From the NCBI GenBank assembly GCA_963693285.1, contig OY848921.1:8668919-8732918 (forward strand): DNA of 64,000 nt, read 5' to 3'. Positions within the stretch are counted from its first letter, which is position 1. The number at the start of each line of letters is the position of its first letter. The position numbers and the translations under genes are program-made. Shown here piece by piece: positions 40,445-52,231 of this stretch. The notes under the pieces were generated by a model that worked only from the letters and a program-made list of their open reading frames with translations, made no database searches and had not been told where the DNA came from. The DNA is from Xestospongia muta (taxonomy: Eukaryota; Porifera; Demospongiae; Haplosclerida; Petrosiidae).

Positions 40445-43400
40445 ATGTGTTCTGCAGAATTAGGTACTGGTTCCTTTGGTGCTTTCACATTCTTTGCTCG
40501 TGAACATGGAGCTGAGGAGTGTGATAGTCATGGCCTACCTCTGACACCAAATACCATTTTAATTACTGGATTATTTCAGCAATTTAAAGAGATGCCACAC
40601 CCATTTCTCTGCGAATATCTAGACCTTATGAAATGTGACAGTGGTACACATAAAATATACTTAGCCACACCTTTTAATTATCCCCTTTAATAGAACGTGT
40701 GATATGTGTGTCAGAATACTACATAGAGTCACTGGAGTCTCATTTACTAAAGAAAATAAGGTCAGTAACTCCATGGAAATTCTAAATTTAGTAACATGTG
40801 TTACTATTAATAGTAAAATATGGTTATGTATAATATTACATAATGTTTAAGAATCCCCCTCTACTTGGCATGATTCCTTGCCAATATTGTCCTCCATTAT
40901 GTTTAGTACATGTATTGTATAGTACATTTACATTAAAATATTTATATTTTCTCATCATAGTGTACCTGTTGTAAAGTTAACATGTCAAGTTACCCAAGCT
41001 CTAAGTTATCTTCATAATAAAGACATTATTGTGCGTACATTAAGTCCTGATACTCTTCTCTTTACTCCTGAGGTAATATATATATATATATAAATTAATA
41101 TTATGAGGTTTAATTATAGGGGAATGTCAAGTTGTTTAATTATGGTTTCTATCACATGACTAATAATGGAAAAGCTGTTGATTTTCCTATTGGGTAAATG
41201 ATTAATAAATAAACCACACCCACTTTATTATATCTAATTAGATCACCACGGTATCTAGCACCTGAACTATTGCTATTACCAGACAATAATGATGTCAGTG
41301 TTGCCATAGCAACCAAGTCTGATATCTGGTCATTAGGGATTATTCTTACTGAAGTTTTTATGGTATTTATAGAAATCTATTGGAACATTTTACTTTGTTA
41401 CTTATAATTAGGAAAGTCATATATATCCAGACTTGTTCTTGAAAAATGGTTTGAAGACACTATTTACTAGGATACTACGACTTGTTCAAAATCATCAACG
41501 TTAGTTCAAATATAACTATTGCAACAACCACACCCATTTCTAATTAGGAGGCTCAGTATCACCATTATTAGCTCTTCTTGATACACATGGTCTCGGAGAC
41601 AAACCAATGGATCCAGCATTAAAGGAATTTATAGAATATTGTCTATCTCCCTTACCATCTCAACGGTGATTGTAATATTTCTTGATAACAATAGTTCATT
41701 ATATTATAGATATACAGCTAATTCTCTCTTGTCTCTATCATTGATAAAGTCATCAAAATATTCTATTTCACAAAAGGTATTAATGTTATTTGTAATTTTA
41801 ATTGTTTTATTACATAATAGTGTCCAAGTTTGAGAGATCCTTTTAAAAAAGTGGTATTTGATAGTTCTACAGTTGAACTTTCATCTCTTCCATCAAATAC
41901 TCTCACATTATCAGAAGCTAACATTGTTTTAAAGGAAGACTATCTCATAACTTGCAGTATGAAAGTAATATAGTCATTATATATAGTAATAATATAACAT
42001 TGATGATGTAGGAGGTTTATTTTCTTTGGGGATTAGCTGGTGGAGGAGTTCAAAATGAGTTACAAAAAAGTGGAGTTATTCAAAAACAGCCTCCCATTCT
42101 TAATATGCCGTGGTAAATGATGATATACTTTGACACACCCACTTTAATTAGTTGTCATAGTGTGGTGACAAAGGAAGGAGAGGAACTTGGAATGAAACGA
42201 AATAAAGTTCATTTATATGACTCCATAGTGATACCACTTCCAATGGATCAACTCAGAACAGTAAATAGATGATGATAATAAAATGGACAGGTTCTTAATT
42301 ATTTTAATAGAGGTTGGAAACAAAATCAGTTGAAGATTTTTATCCAATTTTAGCTGATCCAGAGGAGAAGGCCAAGTAATATTGTATCATAATATTGTCA
42401 TGATGTGATATTATTTATAGTGATAGGATATCTATAGTAAGTACCTCAGAACATTTAGCACAGTCAGCTAAACTCCCACTCCTCATTAAAGAGAGGGACA
42501 TTGATTATCAGGTGAGTCATAATGACATCATCTATTGTGATATATTTGTAGTTTCATCGTCTTATATTGTATCGTCGTTTATTGGAGGGGTACCCCTACA
42601 CTAATGAGATGATAATTACAGAAGCTATTATTGACGTATGTCCACTTGTAAGAGGACCTATTTGGGCAGCTTTACTCAATATACAAGTGAGGAAGCTCCT
42701 TTAATAACAGTCTAATTATATCTATAATACAAAGGGAGATATTCATACAACTTATATCAATATTGATAAAGTGTCAGAGACAGCAACAGATCGTCAGATT
42801 GCTGTAGATATACCACGATGTCATCAATACGATCTTTTATTAGCATCTAGTGAAGGTCATCGAAAGTTCATGAGAGTCTTGAAAGCATGGGTCGTGGCAC
42901 ATCCTAAACTGGTATATTGGCAAGGTATAGTGTGATGTCACTATGATGTCATAATGATGTCATTGCAGGATTGGATTCCTTGTGTGCTCCATTTCTGTCA
43001 TTAAACTTTAATAATGAAGGTATTACCCCTTTATAAAGAGATCATTATTAGTTGTATTATAGCACTAGCATACTCTTGCTTATGTGCCTTCATTAACAAA
43101 TATCTTCATCATTTCTTTTTAAAAGATAATTCATCTGTTATGCAAGGTACTTGTAACTTGATTTTTAATGATATTAACACTGTGTGTGTGTTTAGAATAC
43201 TTAGCAGTTTTCTCACAGATTATAGCATATTATGATCCCGAAGTATTTAACCATCTTGATAACATTGGATTTCATCCAGATGTATGTATTAGCAACTATT
43301 AAATATTGTATTATTTTTGTATTATAGTTATATGCTATTCCATGGTTTCTTACTATGTTTACTCGTAAGTACATAATCGAATTATTGTTACTAATATTGT

Positions 43401-44389
43401 CTTTAGATGTGTTTCCACTGCACAAAATTTATCACCTATGGGACACACTGTTGCTAGGCAACACATCATTTCCATTATTTGCTGGGTTAGGTATATTAAT
43501 TCAGTTACGAAGTGAACTCCTTAATTCTGGATTTAATGAATGTATAATGATGTTTTCTGATTTACCAGGTATCTATTAATAATACTATATTATTATAATA
43601 TTTCTTTTATAGATATTGATATACATCAATGTCTAACTGAGGCTGTCCAGCGATATCAGGCCACGCCCTCTAGTTTATGTGCACGTCAATATGATGTTAT
43701 TCCTATACAACATCCTGCAATACCACAAGAAGCTGTAAAACAATTAAATGTGGGGGTGTGTACATAATTATTCCTATTTTCTTATAGCGTAAGGATCCTT
43801 TGTCACTCGATGTATTGAGGATAGAGTGTTCTCCTCAAATATCTGCTCATGATTTTTTAACCCTTTGTAAACTAGAACATAATGTCCACTGGTATGCAAA
43901 TACAACTATGCCTCCTCGTAAAGATCCTGACAATCCGTTGCTATGGCGACAACTTGAAGAAAATGTAGAGACTCAACAAGTGATAATTTTGGATATAAGA
44001 AGTGAAGAAGAGTATCCTATGATATCATTATGACATCATCATTACATCAGATTTTATAATCCTGATCTAATCTAGATATCGTCAAGGACATGTACCTAAC
44101 TCTCTCAATTTACCACATACAGAAGCATTTTTTACAGATGGTTCATTAGCTCCAAACCCAGTAACTACTCATCTTCAAGAAGAACAGTACAAAGGTCACA
44201 TTATTGTTATTGTAGCAAATAAACATGACCCCGGACCTACTGTAAGTAAATTTTGCAGTAAGCTCTATTATTATTATGATATCTGGTTAGTTTGCTAGGC
44301 AACTAGTACGTCTCAACTTCTCTCATGTTTGTTTATTACATGGAGGTGCTGGTATATTGCGCTCTCTAGGAATATTATCTTCAGTTTGA
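40445..44389 (+). CDS. TBCK: TBCK: pseudokinase, TBC and rhodanese protein
   Basis: This multi-exon gene runs from ATG 40445 ([18 protein letters not shown]). The N-terminal kinase-like domain keeps FGAFTFFA and GLPLTPN. It has VRTLSPD where HRD-x-K-x-x-N is expected and FNYG instead of DFG, so it is a pseudokinase, as in human TBCK. The TBC domain is highly conserved: [86 protein letters not shown] is kept, while the arginine-finger position reads Cys-His. A C-terminal rhodanese domain ([22 protein letters not shown]) has no catalytic Cys in its VIVANKHD loop. TBCK affects mTOR signalling and endolysosomal mRNA transport in animals. Confidence 0.96.
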
Positions 44390-44391
44390 AC

Positions 44392-44432
<41 letters not shown>
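44392..44432. repeat. (TAT)n trinucleotide repeat
   Basis: About 41 bp of TAT/ATT repeat begins 2 bp after the TBCK stop, so it lies in the 3' UTR or the promoter of the following granulin gene. Confidence 0.95.
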
Positions 44433-44433
<1 letters not shown>

Positions 44434-44501
44434 GTTATTATAATTCTTATGTAATGCTAATGAATATTATTTGGCTCCACCCACTAGTTAGGTGTGACAC
44501 C

Positions 44502-44774
44502 ATGTACACTCAGTGCTTTAGTTGCATGTTTGTTCTCGGTTTGTTTTGGTTTACTATTGGACATCCTTATGAGCCACGCCCCCCAATAACTGGTATACAA
44601 TGTCCTGATAATAAGACGCAATGTTTAAATGGTAATACGTGTTGTGAAATGGCTGATGGAAAAAGTTATGATTGCTGTCCATTAGAGAATGCAGTTTGTT
44701 GTCCTGACCATCTTCATTGCTGTCCTGAAAAAAAGAAATGTGGAGATGATGGTAACTGTTTCTCTCTAACATAA
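44502..44774 (+). CDS. Secreted single-domain granulin
   Basis: An intronless 90-aa protein starts at ATG 44502; in-frame ATGs at 44454 and 44460 are alternatives. The chosen start gives a clean signal peptide (MYTQCFSCMFVLGLFWFTIG). The mature part has one granulin module with the paired-Cys ladder: CPDNKTQCLNGNTCC, YDCCPLENAVCCPDHLHCCP, and a final CGDDGNC. Animal progranulins usually carry several modules; single modules occur in plants, protists and invertebrates. The role is presumably as an extracellular or lysosomal growth-factor-like peptide, which is family inference. The stop lies 24 bp from the convergent INO80B stop. Confidence 0.88.
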   Translation: MYTQCFSCMFVLGLFWFTIGHPYEPRPPITGIQCPDNKTQCLNGNTCCEMADGKSYDCCPLENAVCCPDHLHCCPEKKKCGDDGNCFSLT

Positions 44775-44798
44775 CCCCTATCATTAAAAACAAATTAA

Positions 44799-46115
44799 TT
44801 ATGCTATGACACTATCATTTCCCCTAATATATATATCAATACCTGCTGTTATATTTGCTGATAATTGGTGAAGTTTTTTATAACATTCTAAACTGCATAA
44901 TGGTAATCCACTTTTTGAGTGAGAATATTTCTTGATATTAGGACATACTGTACATTTGATAATATCAGGTAATCTATAATATAGTATATATAACTAGATA
45001 ATTATAATGTAACATTTGCTTACTTTAATGGGCCAGATTGTTCCTTTAATGGATACACTAAACCAGGTGTTAATGATAGACTTGTACCATTGTTTAAACT
45101 GCTGATGTAGCATAAATGTGGACCAGTAACTTGAGGAGTGGCTTTCTATAATATAACAACAATAATATATGATAACATTGACCACACCCACTTTATCGTC
45201 TTCTTTTTTCTTTGTTGATTGCTTTTGAAGTAGCTTTTGTACTGTTTCTGCCTACAAGACATTACATAATGACCACACCCACTAATTATTAGTATACCTT
45301 GTGCTTCTCCCGTCTTTTTATAGCTTGTAATCTTCTCTTTTTATTTCGTTCTGTTTTCTTTAAAAGCATTTCTTCTGATTCAACTTCATCATGTTTCTCT
45401 ATAATAATTTCATTAACTAGAAATTAGATAGGGACATACTCATTAAAGGAAGTTCTAATAACTCTTCTTCTTTAGATCCAAGCATTGCTCTCTAAAATAT
45501 TAGATATTACAGTACGGTAACTATGGTGATCACCATGATGATATATACCTGTCGAGCAGTCATATTGGTAGGATCTTTCTTTTGAGGTAAATAACCACGT
45601 TCATTAACAGTGCCTGCTTCTAAAGCATTTAGCCACGCCTCCTCATCATGATCTTCCTCCTGACCACTTTGCTGGTAGCTCTCACCACCAAGAGATACAT
45701 CGTCACTACCTGTATGAAATGAGTCATGTCATATGATTGTCATGTGACTAACATGGCATCCATTCCTCTTCTGGTAAACCAAAATGGCTACTTTTCAAAG
45801 AGCTAGTATCACCAACCGAAACTTGATCATTTGATTTTGAATCAGTTGTTAACACTTCACTGCTACCTAATTTTATCTTAAGAGTCAATGGACGATGAAC
45901 AGCAGGAGGTACATCTACATCTTGTACAACTATTGTAGGGGTATCCTCGTCATCTTTGGAATGACGCTTCTTTCGTTTCACTTTCTTTGATTTCTTTTTT
46001 ACTGATGTATTTTCTAATTAAACGAAATAATATCACGTCCATAATATTGTATTATACCTTCTTCATCTATCTCCTCCTCTTCTACTACAATCTCCCTCTT
46101 TCTCTTTCTGCCCAT
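44799..46115 (-). CDS. INO80B: INO80 complex subunit B (INO80B/IES2), zf-HIT protein
   Basis: The gene reads leftward from ATG 46115 (MGRKRKREIVVEEEE). A Lys-rich start and RPLTLKIKLGSSEV match the LKLKIKLGG motif of INO80B. The PAPA-1 domain follows: AWLNALEAGTVNERG, MTARQRAMLGSK, EEMLLKKTERNKKRRLQAIKRREKHKAETV. A HIT zinc finger ends the protein (CTVCPNIKKYSHSKSGLPLC-LECY). INO80B is a subunit of the INO80 nucleosome-remodelling complex. Introns are about 45-60 bp. It is divergent from the unrecognised gene at 46213 across 97 bp and convergent with granulin. Confidence 0.92.
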
Positions 46116-46212
46116 AGTACTCTAGCATTACCCATTTAATGCCCTATTTTTACGCGAATTTCACACGTGGTAATTAATTCACAGCTTTGCACAGATGCAG
46201 TATTAAAGTGCA

Positions 46213-47547
46213 ATGAAAACGCGACGAAAACTTAGTTGTTATTGTATAACATCAGGAACAGTTGAACAAGAAGTATCTACATTAGGTCCATGGTATCCTG
46301 TGTCATCAGATAATGTACATTTAAGATCAAGACCTGGTCGTTTAGAAGATGCAGCACGAGTTTCCAAATATGGTCGACAACGAAAACCTAAACACTGTAT
46401 ACAATCATATGTAACAAGACAAACTAGACCTAAAGTAGAATATAATTTTTCTCATCTGTCTCCTGAAGAATATATCAGTAGTTATAGAGATTCCTGTAGT
46501 ACTATTAATAGACAAGGAGAGAATACTATTACTAATGAAAAGTAAGTCATAACATTTAACTTTATACCATTTATATAATGTGATATTTTTAGAGTAAAAC
46601 GATCACCCATTGAAGTAACAAATATTTTATTGGAGTCACCACTTAGACTAAAAAATACCCAATGTCATACAAGACCAGTACAACAATCTGTTCAATTTAC
46701 AGAACATTGGTCATCAACTACCTCAATAGCTGGTATCAAAGGTGACAATCAAAGTACAAGTCACAAAGATGATCTTCATGTTGTCATTGACAACAAAAGA
46801 CCCAAGCCATTAGCAATTATGACATCATTTAAATATGTTGTCAATAATGAATTCCCTTTCTACAAGAATGAGAGTAGAGCTACATCAGGGGAGATATCAA
46901 TTAACAGACATATTGACGATAAACTATTACATAGTAAGGATCATACTCACAAATATGTTCATCATAAAGATCAGTCTCGTAATGTTGTAGTATCAACTAA
47001 AGAGCACTATACATTATTTAAAGATATAGTTCCTCCAGTAGCAACAACAGGAGTAACAACAGTAAATAAAGATGGATTTGGTCGTCTATTAACTGCTCGT
47101 TTAAAAGGTATTTCAGACTCTACTATTTACAAAGACCCCAGTATATTAAAGACTACATTAGTTAGTAAAGGACTACAACCATCTACTGATATAGTAGAAG
47201 ATACCAACATACCAACTGTTAAAAGTACTCCTAATGTTCTTCTTAAACCAGTACAGCCTCATCTCATACCTTATCATAATTGTCTTCTAATCAACAATAA
47301 TGATTCCTTTGACCAACCAGTGTTACGGTCAAGCATTAGTGCTCGTGTGAAACATCGATTATCACTTACTCCGTCATCAGCCACTGTTCGTAAGGGGCAA
47401 TCTCACAAACCACATCAAATGACATGTTTTAAAAAATCATTACAGAGACATTTGTCAACAGGGAAATGGTTATTTCTGGACAGAAAAGCTAATATTAGTA
47501 AACCTGAACAAAGACCCACATTAGATGATATTTTAAATGCTGAATAA
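46213..47547 (+). CDS. Unrecognised basic, disordered protein
   Basis: Two exons (46213-46541, 46593-47547) sum to 1284 nt and encode 427 aa. The protein is rich in Lys, Arg, Ser and Thr, with no signal peptide, membrane segment or family motif that I recognise. The N-terminal 80 residues are the most ordered part (YVTRQTRPKVEYNFSHLSPEEYISSYRDS). The C-terminus has a basic stretch (CFKKSLQRHLSTGKWLFLDRK) and ends RPTLDDILNAE, which could be a short helical docking motif. Coding status is supported by length, a clean GT-AG junction that keeps frame, and position in a divergent pair with INO80B. The stop is 6 bp from the convergent DHX37 stop. Function unknown. Confidence 0.8.
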
Positions 47548-47553
47548 TTATTG

Positions 47554-50500
47554 TCATAAAGGTGGCCATATTTTACTTAAATCATTGTGTTTCTTTTGAG
47601 GTAGCCACATTGAGTAAGCTGCTAATAAATCTATAAAAATATTTATTAATGATGTCATAATTAGATAGTCTTACATTGTGGATCTTCCTTCCATGATGTT
47701 AATAACTGCTCACGAGATGAGACCTCTTTAGCAACAAGAGCTGATAATAATACTTGAGTTCTTTGTTGTAATTTAGCCCATAATTTGATCATTGTAATAG
47801 GAGGACTCAATAATGATGAAGTAAACTGACTTAATATTGGTATAACCTATGTAATACATTGTGTACATATGTAACCATGGCAACAATGTACCTCTCCTTT
47901 TAGGAGAAAAACAGCAAACCATTTATATCTTTCTAGACATTCTGGATATGTTAAAAGTGTAGGTGGCATAGACCATAATCCTAATGTGATTATACTATAT
48001 ATGTCATCATATGAACACTTCTTACCAAATGAGCATGTCATGTGACATTTAACAATACCACTCACATGATCAAATATTGGAGGGGGTGTGTCCAGAGGTT
48101 GTGAGAAGGTACAAAGGTTAGGAAGCAGAACTGGTAACCACTCCTCCTCAATTACACACACATCTTTGATATACATGAAAATTGTCTTTTAGTAAGTGGG
48201 CGTTACCTCTCATGTAAAGTTTACGTGTTTCAACTAACTCTTGAAATACCACATATTGAGGTACCATCTGTAGTAGACTGCTAGTTGGATGAAGATAAAC
48301 TGGTCCCTCACATAACATACACTATTGTATCAATAATATTATTACATTATCAATGTATCATACTTGATAAGCATATCTGTACTTCTTTTTGTCCTCTGAA
48401 TTCATAGCATTAGTGTTTATTTTCCTATAATAATTAAAGTCATGTGATTGTCATGTGACCATCATACCTGGCTACATGATTGCCAGATCCAGTTAGGACA
48501 ATTTGACGCAAAAATTTTGCCTGATATTCATGTGAAAGTTGAGATTAATATCAATTTAATTACTTGTTGCTGAGTGGGTGGAGCCATCTTAGGATCAAGA
48601 TGCAAATCATTATTTGACGATAGTCCATTAACTAATAAAAATTAATTAATCATTATTAAATTAATAGGACTAACTTATATTTGTTAATTGTTGACGAAGT
48701 TTTCTAATTTCATTAAGAGCCTTTAATCTTAGTCCAAATTTTGAACAAAAAGATATTTTATTATCAGCTAATTCATAAGCACCAACAGCTCTTAACAAAA
48801 CCATAAGGTCACCCAGAAGAGACCACTCCCCCTAACAAGAGACAATTAACAAATTACACTATAATACTATATAGAACTCACTTGACCAACCCATGCACGT
48901 TTAATAACAGCTATTTTATCAATTAAATGAGGTGTGGTCTCGTCACTTGTTACAAATAATTCTCTTACACTCAATGCTGATACCAAGATTACCATATATG
49001 GAAAACAGTCATATTGATGAGCTAACGCTAACATTTTAGCATATCGTGGTGCTACTGGTAAAGACGCCATTGTCTGACCCAATGGAGATATAGCTGTAGT
49101 CATTTCGTCTAAGGCTCCAAGTTGAATTAGAAGTTTCTCAGCTGCCTGTAATGAATTAATTACTATATTAATTAAAGAGGACTTACTCTGAGAGAGTCAT
49201 GACTGGGTGGAGTTGGAAAGGGGAAATTAATTACTTTAACTATATTCATTGCTTTCATTTGTAATACAAGATCATCTACTGGACGCTCTGTGATCTCAGG
49301 TCTTGAGAAATCAGGGAATTCGTTATGAAATATCGATGATGAATAAAGCCTAGGACAGATCACATGACAATCACATGAGATATCACGTGACATACCTATA
49401 ACAATGACCAGGTTCAGTACGTCCAGCACGCCCTGCCCTTTGATCAGCAGATGACTTTGAAATCCATTCAATTCGAAATGTAGATATTCCAGTTAATTTA
49501 TCATAATATTTTCGTTTTACCTAATAATGATGTCATTATGATGTCATTCTCAGAAACAGTACCTTGCCGGAATCAATGACATATTTAATATGAGGAATAG
49601 TGACAGATGTTTCAGCAACATTAGTTGATATCACACACATACGAACACCATCAGATGGACATGAAAAGACCTGTTATAAAATAATAGTAATATAGTTTAT
49701 CACTATAGTAATATACCCGAGATTGCTGGTCAGGAGATAATGTTGCATAGAGTGGTAATATGAGAAGAGGAGATGATGATATCACTGGCTCCACCCCCTC
49801 GTTATAATCACTCTCATCTCCAGACTCCTCCCCTAAATTAGTTGCCCACTCCTCATCTTCTAAATATATAGGTTGTGGAAATGATGGATAGCTATAATGT
49901 GAGTACAATATTAATATACATTGAGAGAGCTTACTTATTTAAATCAATGTTATTTGAATGCTTTAGACTTTGATTCTTTTTAACTTTGTAACCACTGTCA
50001 CCATCACAAGACTCACTATCACATAATCCACTTTTTGATGAAGTCATTTCATTGCCCTTATAAGGAAATGTACGTTTTAATTTAGCACAGAGTTGATATA
50101 TTTCTTGTTTTCCAGTTACAAATACTAAGATATGTCCATTTGGTAAAGATTGATGAATTTTTGATACTTTATAATATGCAGCTGATACATAATTGTCAGG
50201 TGTACGACGATTGAAATGAACAGTCACTGGATGCTGTCTAGACTCCACCTACTAATAATATGAATGATGTTATAATGATGTAATTATCACCTTAATTACA
50301 GGGGGAGGGGCTGGAAATAGTGTTTTATTTTGAGTGAAGTCTTCAACTCTTAAAGTTGCAGACATAATGACAAGTTTTAATGGAGAACCATTCTATAATG
50401 GACACATGACGTAAAATGGACACACAAATATATACCTTATATCTTAATGGAACAATCCTTGATAATAATCCAATAAGTACATCAGTAAATACACTCCGTT

Positions 50501-51871
50501 CATGAGCTTCATCAACAATTATCACTGAATATGAACTCAAATAAAAGTCCTAAATAAAACCAGGTAATGACACACATAGACCACACCTACTCGTTACCTT
50601 TTCAATCTCTTTTAACAGGACACCATCAGTCATAAATTTAATACACGTTTTAGAAGTGACATTGCCTTCATAACGTATTTGATATGATACTTCTCTATAG
50701 AGATACATGTACTATATAATATGTAATAATAACTAACTCATTGGTTAAATTCATTTCTTGAGCTACTCGTTGTGACATTGTAACAGCTGCTAGCCTCCTT
50801 GGTTCTGATACACCAATAACATTAGAAGGTCCTTTCATTGTATAACCAGCTTCATAGAGAAATTGAGGAACTTGTGTTGTTTTGCCACTTCCTGTTTCTC
50901 CACATATTATAACTATAGGATTATCATGTATGTATTCCATTATATGATGTTCCTCTGATAATATGGGTAGAGATAGACGATTCTCCTATTAAAAATACAC
51001 AAGTAAGTATTATACTATATTAAATGTCAGACTATTACCTCCATCTCTGCAGTACGATTTACAGGGAGATATATAGCAGGATTACAAGATTTAACTTTAG
51101 AGGAATTGTTTGGAACAATATCTACTTCTCTTGCTGATAGCTCCATCTCTTGGACAGGAGACCTTTCTTTATTAACATCTTTGAAATCTCCTTCTTTGAG
51201 GACTTTTAGCTCCACTTCCTTGCTATCCTCTAGTTCTACCTCTTTGTTTTCTGGTAGCTCTATCTCTTCATTTTCCTCAATCTCTTCTTCATTACTTTCT
51301 GAGCTTTGTTGACGAGGAGGATCTGATAAAATCTTTTCAATGCAGAGTTTCTTTCTTTTTTTCTTTCTCCATGTTGTCCTTACAAAATGATCTTCAGTAT
51401 TAACTAAATGAGTATTCTGAGCTCTAGCGAGTACCTCCCTAATTAATTAGATAATTAAACTTATAACAAGACAGTACTTACTTTCTTGTAAGTCGTTTCT
51501 TTGTCAGTGAAGATGACGAATGAAATAATGACATTTCTGAAGAGGGTAATGCTAGACTTTGTAAACTCTTAATAACAGCAGCTCGCTATAAACATAATTA
51601 ATAATTAATATTACTAGAAATATCATACCTTTTCTTTACGTTCTTTGATGTCAATTATCTTTTGAAGTTTTTTTCTCTGTTTAGAATTTAATTTCTTATA
51701 TTTTCTGTTATTAGTCAGGGTAGTAGTATCATTAGTGGAGTGATCTTTAGTAGCAGGTAACTCAACAATATTTGTATCATAAGTAGTATCTCCTACAGTA
51801 TCTCTTCTCCTAGATGTAATATGAGAAGACTGACGAGCTTTCCAGTTGTATCTCTTCTTTGTAGAGGCCAT
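47554..51871 (-). CDS. DHX37: DHX37 (Dhr1/Ecm16) DEAH-box RNA helicase
   Basis: The gene reads leftward from ATG 51871 ([14 protein letters not shown]) to TGA 47554. The Lys-rich N-terminus has [14 protein letters not shown], typical of DHX37, and an acidic region (about 51070-51330). The helicase motifs follow: [20 protein letters not shown] (about 50845-50903), [31 protein letters not shown], and [18 protein letters not shown]. After these come the winged-helix, ratchet and OB regions. The final residues are [12 protein letters not shown]37 releases U3 snoRNA from the pre-40S particle with UTP14. A copy of the dispersed promoter element lies 20 bp upstream of the start. TBL3, in the same processome pathway, is about 11 kb away. 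Confidence 0.95.
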
Positions 51872-52231
51872 TATTGACCACGTGTTTAAGACGTATACGA
51901 AAATATACGGAAACGTTATGAAATTTGTATAGAAATTCAATGGGCTTTAAAACTCCGTGCACTAATAGCTTGAGGGGCGTGGTTATTTCAAAATTTAAGG
52001 TGAGAGTCCCACCCACTAATAATAGACGAAGATTTAGCTTTGTCTGCTGACCTAAGTTACCTAACTGTTCTCCTGAGAAGGGAGGTGAGACTCCCACACT
52101 GCCCCCGTCTCTCTTTTCCACTTCCGATCTTATTTCAGACAGTTATTTCAAGCAACCAGTTCTAGACGGCTCGACACTATAACCAAGTAATGGGAACAAT
52201 CTAAATTCTCTCTCCAGTCTACAAAACAACA
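51872..52231. promoter_or_regulatory. DHX37/KSR divergent promoter region
   Basis: This 360-bp gap holds element copy C near the DHX37 end, GTGGGACTCTCACC-like GC-richer DNA around 52000-52110, and an ETS-like CACTTCCG near 52119. It probably includes the KSR 5' UTR. Confidence 0.6.
51891..51961 (-). promoter_or_regulatory. Dispersed promoter element, copy C
   Basis: Read on the minus strand it gives GCACGGAG at the left, the core TTTCTATACAAATTTCATAA, and GTTTCCGTATATTTTCGTAT at the right. It lies 20 bp upstream of the DHX37 start. Relative to its gene it is inverted compared with copies A and B. Confidence 0.78.

Noticed and set aside
43014..43425. Possible separate membrane protein from ORFs at 43014-43235 (+) and 43213-43425 (-)
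   Set aside because: The plus frame runs through the TBCK TBC-domain exons ([20 protein letters not shown]); the minus frame is its shadow.
51810..52121. Minus-strand 103-aa ORF overlapping the DHX37 start region
   Set aside because: It is out of frame with DHX37 and runs through promoter DNA and the dispersed element; no family features.
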